A stretch of 11,749 bases of DNA from DASUBV01 sp035763085 (GTDB lineage: Bacteria; Actinomycetota; Actinomycetes; Streptosporangiales; Streptosporangiaceae): NCBI GenBank assembly GCA_035763085.1, contig DASUBV010000401.1, positions 1-11,749 of the forward strand, read 5' to 3'. Below the pieces are notes generated by a model. It searched no databases, was not told where the DNA came from, and worked only from the letters and a program-made list of their open reading frames with translations. The position numbers were made by a program, and so were the translations under genes. This document shows, piece after piece, positions 6,986 through 11,749 of the stretch; the stretch's first letter is position 1, and the number at the start of each line of letters is the position of its first letter.

Positions 6986-8275
6986 TCAAAGGAACGGAAG
7001 GTACTCGCGCAGCTCCCAGTCCGTGGTCGCCTGGCAGTACCGCCGCCACTCCGCGCGCTTGACGGAGATGTGCTGGGCGACCAGGTCGGCGCCGACCGCG
7101 GCGCACAGCGCCTTGTCGGCCTCCAGCACGTCGAGCGCGGCACCCAGGTCGGGCGGCACGCACCGGTCGGTGTCCACGTGCTCGAGCCCGTCCCCGGTCT
7201 CCGCGGGCGGCAGCTCCGCGTCCCCGGTCACGCCTAGCAGCGCGGCCTGCAGGACCGCGGCGACGGCGACGTGCGGCGGCGCCGCGCCGTCGGCCAGCCG
7301 GTGCTCGATCCGCGCCGCGCGGCCGCGCTCGCCGGGGATCCGCACCGTGACGCCCCGGTGGTCGTAGCCCCAGTTGGCCCAGCAGCCGGCCAGCGCTCCT
7401 GGCTGCAGCCGCTTGTAGGCGTTCACCGTCGGCGCCAGCAGCCCGGCCAGCGCCTCGTGGTGCTCCAGCAGCCCGGCGATGCACTGCCGGGCCAGGCCGG
7501 ACATCCCGTGATCGCCGGCCGGGTCGTCGAAGGCGTTGGCGCCGTCTGGCCCGGCCAGGCTGAGGTTGACGTGCAGGCCGCTGCCGCCGCGGTCGGACAG
7601 CGGCTTGCCCAGGAAGGTGCAGACCAGCCCGCGGCGGCCGGCCACCTCGCGGGCCAGCACCTTGAACAGGAACGCGTCATCGGCGGCGCGCAATGCGTCG
7701 GCGTACTCCAGCGTGAACTCGAACTGGGGCGTGTCGTACTCGCTGTTGATGGCCTCCACCGGCAGGCCGGCCCGGTCGGCCGCGGCCCAGATTTCCTCGA
7801 TCACGCCGTCCGGGTCGACCGCCGTGCCGGTCCCGTACACGAACGCGCCGGGGGTGTCCAGCGGCCGCCAGCCGCCGCTGCCGTCCGGCTCCAGCAGGAA
7901 CGCCTCCAGCTCGATGCCGACCCTGGGCTGCATCCCGCGCTCCTGCCAGGCGGCCACCGCCCGGCGCAGCGCCGCCCGCGGCGACACCGTGACCGGCTCG
8001 CCGTGCTCGGCCAGGTCGGCCACCACCACGCCGGTGCGATCCTCCCAGCCGGGCCGGATCTGCGCCGGGTCGAACTGGGCCACCATGTCGGGCAGCCCGT
8101 CGTAGTAGTGAGAGCCCGTGGTGCCCGGCTCCATCTCCCGGTTGTAGCCCAGTGCCCACACGCCGGTGCAGTGCCGGGCGCCGCGGTCCGCCATCCGGGC
8201 CGGCACGTACTTGCCGCGGGCCAGGCCCAGGTGATCCGGCCACAGCACCCGCAGCCGGTCGAACTGCTCATCCAT
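6986..8275 (-). CDS. Glutamine synthetase-like gamma-glutamyl amide ligase
   Basis: The 429-residue GS-fold protein has WPDHLGLARGK at 12-22, the metal-binding GIELE at 120-124 (Glu122, Glu124), NSEYDTPQFEF at 177-187, the catalytic GSGLHVN at 231-237 (His235), NAYKRL at 285-290, WGYDHRGVTVRIP at 302-314, and IEHRLADGAAPPH at 323-335. The last motif replaces the Asn-Pro-Tyr found in true glutamine synthetases, and the adenylylation loop is not evident. This, with the permease, dehydrogenase and GATase-like hydrolase nearby, points to ATP-dependent gamma-glutamylation of an organic amine, as in PuuA, IpuC, AtdA1/TdnQ and actinobacterial GlnA3/GlnA4, not ammonia assimilation. The ATG at 8275 overlaps the dehydrogenase stop by 8 bp and GAGGT lies just upstream, so the genes are translationally coupled. 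The amine substrate is unknown; its place between dehydrogenase and ring-cleavage genes suggests an aromatic amine. Confidence 0.9.
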   Translation of the reverse strand: MDEQFDRLRVLWPDHLGLARGKYVPARMADRGARHCTGVWALGYNREMEPGTTGSHYYDGLPDMVAQFDPAQIRPGWEDRTGVVVADLAEHGEPVTVSPRAALRRAVAAWQERGMQPRVGIELEAFLLEPDGSGGWRPLDTPGAFVYGTGTAVDPDGVIEEIWAAADRAGLPVEAINSEYDTPQFEFTLEYADALRAADDAFLFKVLAREVAGRRGLVCTFLGKPLSDRGGSGLHVNLSLAGPDGANAFDDPAGDHGMSGLARQCIAGLLEHHEALAGLLAPTVNAYKRLQPGALAGCWANWGYDHRGVTVRIPGERGRAARIEHRLADGAAPPHVAVAAVLQAALLGVTGDAELPPAETGDGLEHVDTDRCVPPDLGAALDVLEADKALCAAVGADLVAQHISVKRAEWRRYCQATTDWELREYLPFL

Positions 8276-9743
8276 CAGGCACCTCGCTCGTGGCCCCGTG
8301 GCTGGCGGCCCAGCCGTCCGGAGCGGTCACCGTGTTCTTGAGGTCGCAGTAGAAGTCGAAGCTCCAGTTGCCGCCTTCGCGGCCGATGCCCGAGTTCCGT
8401 GAGCCGCCGAACGGCGCCCGCAGGTCGCGCACGAAGAAGCAGTTCACCCACACGGTGCCGGCGACCAGCCGGGCGCTGACCCGGCGCGCGCGGTCAGGGT
8501 CGCCGGTCACCACGACTGCGGCCAGGCCGTACTCGGTGCCGTTGGCCAGCGCGACGGCCTGCTCCTCGGTCTCGAACGACTGCAGCGTCAGCACCGGGCC
8601 GAACACCTCGGCAGTGAGGATCTCCGCGCCGGGCTCGGCGCCGGTGAGCAGCGTCGGCTGGTAGTAGAGCCCGCCCAGCTCGGCGTTCGGGCCGCCGCCC
8701 GCCAGCACCTGCGCGCCCGCCGCGGTGGCCCGCTGCACGAACCCGGCCACGCGCTCGAGGTGCTCGCGGGTGATCTGCGGCCCGATGTCGGTCGCCGCGT
8801 CCCGCGGGTCGCCCTGCCGCAGCCGTGCTATCCGGTCCAGCAGGCGGTGCGTGAACTCGGCCGCCACGGTCTGCTCGACCAGCAGCCGGGTTCCGGCCAG
8901 GCAGACCTGACCGGCGTTGTCGTACTGCCCGGCGGCCAGGTCCGCCGCCAGGTCCAGGTCGGCATCGGCGAAGATCAGGATCGGGGACTTCCCGCCCAGC
9001 TCGAAGCTGACCGGCGTCAGGCTGGCCGCGGCGGACGCCGCGATGCGGCGCGCGGTCGGGACGGAGCCGGTGAAGCTGATCCGGGCCACCCGGCTGTCGG
9101 CGACCAGCGGCTGCCCGGCTTCGGTGCCGATGCCCTGGACGACGTTGAACACGCCCGGCGGCAGTCCGGCCTCGGCGGCCGCGTCGGCCAGCAGCGAGGC
9201 CGTGAGCGGCGCCCACTCAGCCGGCTTGAGCACGACCGTCGCGCCGGCCGCCAGCGCCGGGGCCACCTTCCAGGTAGCCAGCATCAGCGGCGCGTTCCAC
9301 GGCGTGATGAGCACGGCCACGCCGGCCGGGTCCCAGCTCACGTGGTTGCGGTGGCCGCGGGTGTCGAAGTCGTCGTGGTGCAGGTGCAGCAGCCATTCGG
9401 CGAAGAACCGGAAGTTGTGCACCACCCGCGGCATGACGCCGCGCAGGTGCGAGCGGAGCAGCGCGCCGTTGTCGGCCGTCTCGACGGCGGCCAGCTCGGG
9501 AATCCGCCGCTCCAGCACGTCAGCGATCTGGTGCAGATAACGGGCCCGCTGCTGCGGTGAGGTGGCGCCCCACTTCTCGAATGCCGTTGCCGCGGCGCCG
9601 ACCGCCGCGCTGGCCTCCGCCGCGCCGCCGCGGGCGACCTCCGCCAGGACGCCCTGGTCGATCGGGCTGACGTCGGCAAACCGCTGGCCGGATGCCGAGG
9701 GCACGCGCTCGCCGCCGATGTAGTGGTCGAGGCTGACGGCCAC
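8268..9743 (-). CDS. hpaE: Aldehyde dehydrogenase, 5-carboxymethyl-2-hydroxymuconate semialdehyde dehydrogenase-like
   Basis: The 491-residue NAD(P)-dependent aldehyde dehydrogenase is of the usual length. It has TPWNAP with Asn150, VLKPAEWAPL with Lys173, FTGSVPT at 224-230, FELGGKSP with Glu248, GQVCLAG with the nucleophile Cys281, and EVFGP at 379-383. The C-terminal VNCFFVRDLRAPFGGSRNSG block followed by IGREGG (433-458) is typical of the HpaE/HpcC and 2-hydroxymuconic semialdehyde dehydrogenase group. It would oxidise the ring-cleavage semialdehyde made by the dioxygenase two genes downstream; a PuuC-like role on a gamma-glutamyl aminoaldehyde is the alternative. The start is uncertain: the GTG at 9743 gives the best N-terminus (AVSLDHYIGGERV) but lacks a good ribosome site, while a strong AGGAGG at 9781-9776 sits 5 nt before an in-frame CTG at 9770. 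The frame is open to 9869, but that part overlaps the operator. Confidence 0.9.
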   Translation of the reverse strand: MAVSLDHYIGGERVPSASGQRFADVSPIDQGVLAEVARGGAAEASAAVGAAATAFEKWGATSPQQRARYLHQIADVLERRIPELAAVETADNGALLRSHLRGVMPRVVHNFRFFAEWLLHLHHDDFDTRGHRNHVSWDPAGVAVLITPWNAPLMLATWKVAPALAAGATVVLKPAEWAPLTASLLADAAAEAGLPPGVFNVVQGIGTEAGQPLVADSRVARISFTGSVPTARRIAASAAASLTPVSFELGGKSPILIFADADLDLAADLAAGQYDNAGQVCLAGTRLLVEQTVAAEFTHRLLDRIARLRQGDPRDAATDIGPQITREHLERVAGFVQRATAAGAQVLAGGGPNAELGGLYYQPTLLTGAEPGAEILTAEVFGPVLTLQSFETEEQAVALANGTEYGLAAVVVTGDPDRARRVSARLVAGTVWVNCFFVRDLRAPFGGSRNSGIGREGGNWSFDFYCDLKNTVTAPDGWAASHGATSEVPDG

Positions 9744-9766
9744 CTCGGCGACTCGCGTGTTCCCGC

Positions 9767-9811
9767 TCAGCTCGCCCTCCTGCCTGGCGCCGCTCCGTGC
9801 CCCGCACGCAT
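9767..9811 (-). other. Possible 14-codon leader ORF before the dehydrogenase
   Basis: An ATG at 9811 opens a frame of 14 codons that ends in TGA at 9769-9767, just past the AGGAGG ribosome site. It lies in the predicted leader of the dehydrogenase-ligase-dioxygenase operon. The stop overlaps the candidate CTG start at 9770-9768. Only a weak GGCGGGT precedes it. It may be chance. Confidence 0.2.
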
Positions 9812-9818
9812 GACCCGC

Positions 9819-9861
9819 CACGGATTGTTTCGTGCCGGGCCCGTGCGCGCACGGATTGTTT
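9819..9861. repeat. Duplicated 12-bp operator half (CACGGATTGTTT)
   Basis: CACGGATTGTTT occurs at 9819-9830 and again at 9850-9861, 31 bp apart. The second copy is the left half of operator 3; the first is followed by a diverged right side (CGTGCC). It may be a secondary binding site about three helical turns away, in the transcribed leader. Confidence 0.5.
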
Positions 9862-9875
9862 GCTTCCAAACGTTA
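9854..9875. promoter_or_regulatory. Palindromic operator 3 (dehydrogenase-ligase-dioxygenase operon)
   Basis: The core GTTTGCTTCCAAAC (9858-9871) differs from operator 1 at one base out of 14 and matches operator 2 at 12 of 14 on the better strand. On the minus strand it overlaps the -10 box and covers the expected transcription start. Confidence 0.75.
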
Positions 9876-9899
9876 GGCTCGCGCCCGCTGCGGTGTCAA
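9870..9899 (-). promoter_or_regulatory. Promoter of the dehydrogenase-ligase-dioxygenase operon
   Basis: On the minus strand TTGACA (9899-9894) is followed by an 18-bp spacer and TAACGT (9875-9870, fits TANNNT). The expected start near 9863 gives a leader of about 90-120 nt. Same -35 and same spacing as the permease promoter. Confidence 0.65.
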
Positions 9900-9961
9900 C
9901 GGCTGGCGGCCAGCCGCAGTCAGCACATTGTCATGATGCGCTGCTGTGGACATTCTGGCGG

Positions 9962-10000
9962 GACTGACGGCGCCTGCGGCGCTGGAGATAGCTGTCAGTC
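9962..10000 (-). terminator. Nested stem-loops at the end of the MarR gene
   Basis: Outer 7-bp arms GACTGAC (9962-9968) and GTCAGTC (9994-10000) enclose an inner stem GCGCC-TGC-GGCGC (9970-9982). The outer arm includes the MarR stop codon. No T-run follows. The site lies between the MarR gene and the dehydrogenase promoter, where a terminator would be expected on this strand. Confidence 0.4.
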
Positions 10001-10510
10001 GCCTTCGACGGTGCGGATGATCTTGCGAAGCAGGGCGGCCAGCTGGGTCTTCTCCTCGTCGGTCAGGCCCGAGCTGACCAGCGTCTCGCTGGCGTTGAAC
10101 GCCGGGAACAGCCGCTCGATGACCTCCAGGCCCCTGGCCTGCAGGCTGACCAGCACCAGCCGCCCGTCGGCCTGGTGCGCGCGGCGCCGGACCAGGTCAC
10201 GCTTCTCCAGGGTCTTGAGAACCCCGGTCAGCGTGCCCTTGGTCACGCCGGCCTCGGCGGCCAGGTGGCGGGTCTGCTGGTCGCCCCAGATCCACAGCAC
10301 GAACAGCACGGTGAACGCCGCCCAGGACAGGTCCTCGTCGGCCAGGACCTTCTGCTCCATGTGATTGCGGACCACATTGGCGGCACGGTAGATGTTCGAG
10401 ACCGCAGCCATCGCCGCGAAGTCGAGGTGCTGACCGCCGATGCGGTTGCGGATGTCGCGCTCGGCCTGCACGAGATCACGGGCGCTGCCGGTGGCAAGCC
10501 GTCCTGGCAT
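9995..10510 (-). CDS. MarR-family winged-helix transcriptional regulator
   Basis: The 171-residue protein has the MarR layout: N-terminal dimer helices (about 30-75), a helix-turn-helix at HLAAEAGVTKGTLTGVLKTL (82-101), the wing at RRRAHQADGRLVLVSL (108-123) with the conserved Asp115-Gly-Arg, then C-terminal dimerisation helices. MarR proteins bind palindromic DNA as dimers and usually release it when a phenolic or aromatic ligand binds; HpaR/HpcR, the repressor of the homoprotocatechuate operon in E. coli, belongs to this family. It is therefore the best local candidate to bind the three palindromes in this window. The start at ATG 10510 has no clear ribosome site, and a GTG about 13 codons in (DLV) is an alternative. 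It lies 28 bp behind the P-loop ATPase, probably in one transcript. The family is firm; the regulon is inference. Confidence 0.92.
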   Translation of the reverse strand: MPGRLATGSARDLVQAERDIRNRIGGQHLDFAAMAAVSNIYRAANVVRNHMEQKVLADEDLSWAAFTVLFVLWIWGDQQTRHLAAEAGVTKGTLTGVLKTLEKRDLVRRRAHQADGRLVLVSLQARGLEVIERLFPAFNASETLVSSGLTDEEKTQLAALLRKIIRTVEGD

Positions 10511-10537
10511 GCACAGATCGTACGTGCCGGGCCCGGC

Positions 10538-11059
10538 TCAGCCGCGGAGGGCGGCCCGTACCCCGGCCGTGGCCGCTGCGACAGCGCCTTCCTGCCCGGT
10601 ATCAGCCGTGATGAGTCCCGCGCCGAGCGCGAGCGGGGTCACGGTCGCGGCCAGTTCGCTGGCCCGCTCCAGCATCGCGGGGTTGATCACGTCCCGGTGG
10701 ATCGGGTGCCGGGAGCGGCCATGCCGGCCGCGCATCCGGCGCAGGGCCAGCTCGGGCTCGCAGCGGCAGAACACCTCGATGGCCCCGGCGAAGACCTCGA
10801 TCGCGCGGTCCCGCCGCGCGCGACGCCACCAGCCCTCGGCCACGGCCTCGGGGAAGCTCGCCGCCTGCCGGAAGATGACCTCGGCCGCGGCGTCGCCCAG
10901 CCGGCCGGACCAGTCCTCATCACCCAGGCCGAGGACGTCGGCCAGCAGTTCCTTGACGGGATCGACCGACAGCAGCGGCCAGCGCAGGTCGGCGGCGATG
11001 GCCGCCGCAATGGTCGACTTCCCGGTGCCGGGCGCACCCGACACCACAATCAGCGTCAC
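10538..11059 (-). CDS. Small P-loop ATPase/kinase-like protein
   Basis: The 173-residue single-domain protein starts with a beta strand and a Walker A motif, SGAPGTGKST (7-16), followed by SVDPVKE (31-37, the usual acidic residue of small-molecule kinases). A basic, lid-like RRMRGRHGRSRHP is at 107-119. This resembles the uncharacterised AAA_33/zeta-like and gluconate/chloramphenicol-kinase-like P-loop proteins common in actinobacteria. It probably phosphorylates a small molecule, but no substrate can be named. The start is a GTG at 11059 with GGGA upstream. It sits between the FAH-family gene (gap 125 bp) and the MarR gene (gap 28 bp). No step of the proposed pathway obviously needs it, so it may be a bystander. 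Confidence 0.78.
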   Translation of the reverse strand: MTLIVVSGAPGTGKSTIAAAIAADLRWPLLSVDPVKELLADVLGLGDEDWSGRLGDAAAEVIFRQAASFPEAVAEGWWRRARRDRAIEVFAGAIEVFCRCEPELALRRMRGRHGRSRHPIHRDVINPAMLERASELAATVTPLALGAGLITADTGQEGAVAAATAGVRAALRG

Positions 11060-11122
11060 TCCCGACAGTCTTGCGCCAGGCGAGCCGCCGCGCGGCGCAT
11101 GCGATCACACTGGTCGCGCAGT

Positions 11123-11190
11123 CAGTCCGTTGCGGCCCTGCGGCAGTCCCGTGCGGTCAGTCTCTAGGCCCCAGTCCCGTTCGGTCAGTC
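11123..11190. repeat. Imperfect repeats at the FAH-family stop codon
   Basis: CAGTCCCGTGCGGTCAGTC (11144-11162) and CAGTCCCGTTCGGTCAGTC (11172-11190) differ at one of 19 bases. A degenerate third unit, CAGTCCGTTGCGG, starts at 11123. The right copy includes the TGA stop of the FAH-family gene (11185-11187) and the copy at 11144 repeats it. The spacing is 21 and 28 bp, not 15. The same gap also holds a 12-bp perfect palindrome, CGCCGCGCGGCG, at 11086-11097. Confidence 0.7.
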
Positions 11191-11749
11191 GCGGCGGGGC
11201 GGGCGGATGCCGCGGAACTCCCAGTCGCCGCCCAGCGCCGTGGAGACAACTTCCTCGGAGGAGGACGGCTGAGCGCCAACATCGGCGGGGATGGCGACTG
11301 GGCCGGTCACGATGGTGTTGGTCAGCGTGCTCAGGCCTTCCACCTCGACCGACACTACGTCGCCTGGCTGCACCGGCCGTGAGCCGGCCGGAGTGCCGGA
11401 CAAGATGACATCGCCGGGCTCCAGCGTGATCGTCCGGGCCAGGTCAGCGATCAGGTAGTGCATGTCGAACAGCATCTCGCTGGTGCTGCCGGACTGCGCC
11501 TCCTGCCCGTTGACGGTCGTCCGGATGGCCTTGTGCCGGAAGTCCCAGCCGCGGACCAGGCCGGGGCCGAGCGGGCACAGCGTGTCCGAGCCCTTGACCC
11601 GGAGCATCGACCCGGCGTCGGTATCGCGGAAGTCATGCAGGCCGAAGTCGTTGCCGATGGTGTAGCCCGCCACGTACTGGCCGGCGTCCTCGGGCCGGAC
11701 GTTGCGGCAGGTGGCGCCGATGACGATGGCGATCTCGCCCTCGTAGTTC
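11185..11749 (-). CDS. Fumarylacetoacetate hydrolase-family protein (HpaG/HpcE-like), N-terminus missing
   Basis: The visible 187 residues are the C-terminal catalytic part of the FAH fold; the gene runs off the right edge. The metal-binding set is NYEGE (Glu3, Glu5 of the fragment) and GNDF (Asp34). They are followed by MLRVKGSDT (substrate lysine region), TTVNGQEAQSGSTSEMLFD, the LEPGDVILSGTP loop, and VQPGDVVSVEVEGL. The order and wording match the C-terminal half of HpaG/HpcE, which decarboxylates 5-oxopent-3-ene-1,2,5-tricarboxylate and isomerises the product in homoprotocatechuate breakdown. Other FAH-family hydratases or decarboxylases of meta-cleavage routes are possible. With the HpaD-like dioxygenase and HpaE-like dehydrogenase in the same window, a lower meta-cleavage role is likely. 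The stop codon lies in a 19-bp repeat. More pathway genes (isomerase, hydratase, aldolase) may lie beyond the edge. Confidence 0.88.
   Translation of the reverse strand, partial: NYEGEIAIVIGATCRNVRPEDAGQYVAGYTIGNDFGLHDFRDTDAGSMLRVKGSDTLCPLGPGLVRGWDFRHKAIRTTVNGQEAQSGSTSEMLFDMHYLIADLARTITLEPGDVILSGTPAGSRPVQPGDVVSVEVEGLSTLTNTIVTGPVAIPADVGAQPSSSEEVVSTALGGDWEFRGIRPPRRD

Noticed and set aside
6925..7143. N-terminal extension of the dioxygenase
   Set aside because: The extra 73 residues are antisense-like, Arg/Ser/Pro-rich, and overlap the ligase gene. The GTG at 6924 has a ribosome site and places His12 where the family needs it.
6986..8275. Housekeeping glutamine synthetase (GlnA)
   Set aside because: The usual Asn-Pro-Tyr after the EHR motif is replaced, the adenylylation loop is not evident, and the gene is embedded in a catabolic operon with a GATase-like hydrolase nearby.
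9744..9869. N-terminal extension of the aldehyde dehydrogenase to a TTG at 9869
   Set aside because: It would start inside operator 3 and upstream of or at the expected transcription start; the added residues do not resemble the family.
10511..10527. Possible fourth operator in front of the MarR gene
   Set aside because: GATCGTA matches the outer arm of operator 1 and GCAC/GTGC flank it, but the GTTTG..CAAAC core is absent and the gap to the upstream gene is only 28 bp. At most it is a separate autoregulatory site.
10538..11059. Zeta-type toxin of a toxin-antitoxin pair
   Set aside because: The P-loop fold is compatible, but there is no small antitoxin gene beside it; the neighbours are a MarR regulator and an FAH-family enzyme.

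Overview
The window is very GC-rich with strong third-position GC bias, dense overlapping genes and GTG/TTG starts. This points to an actinobacterium; the genus cannot be told from the sequence. I see no tRNA, rRNA, CRISPR array, insertion sequence or phage gene.

Layout, left to right. (1) The 3' end of a short-chain dehydrogenase (SDR) on the + strand, cut by the window edge. (2) A minus-strand unit with an APC-family amine/amino-acid permease followed by a second SDR. (3) A minus-strand unit with a cytochrome P450 and a luciferase-like (LLM) flavin/F420 oxidoreductase, coupled by a GTGA stop/start overlap. (4) Divergent from the P450, a + strand class I glutamine amidotransferase-like hydrolase. 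(5) Convergent with it, a minus-strand operon: aldehyde dehydrogenase (HpaE/HpcC-like), glutamine-synthetase-like gamma-glutamyl ligase, and class III extradiol ring-cleavage dioxygenase (HpaD/HpcB-like). (6) A minus-strand group: fumarylacetoacetate-hydrolase-family enzyme (HpaG/HpcE-like, cut by the right edge), a small P-loop kinase-like ATPase and a MarR-family regulator.

Read together, this looks like a catabolic island for an amine-bearing, probably aromatic, compound. The permease would import it. The GS-like ligase would cap the amine with gamma-glutamate, and the P450 and/or LLM enzyme would oxidise it. The amidotransferase-like protein would remove the glutamyl group. The extradiol dioxygenase, aldehyde dehydrogenase and FAH-family enzyme would then run a homoprotocatechuate-type meta-cleavage route. 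The enzyme families are seen in the sequence; the substrate and order of steps are inference.

The most striking non-coding signal is a palindromic operator, core GTTTG[C/G]T[T/G]CCA[A/T]AC, found at exactly three places. These are the promoter of the permease-SDR unit, the divergent P450/amidotransferase promoter region, and the promoter of the dehydrogenase-ligase-dioxygenase operon. Two of the three sit on clear TTGACA-18 bp-TANNNT promoters. This ties the ligase, hydrolase, oxygenases and ring-cleavage genes into one candidate regulon, and the nearby MarR protein is the obvious candidate repressor. A second recurring oddity is short tandem repeats placed on or beside stop codons of three genes.
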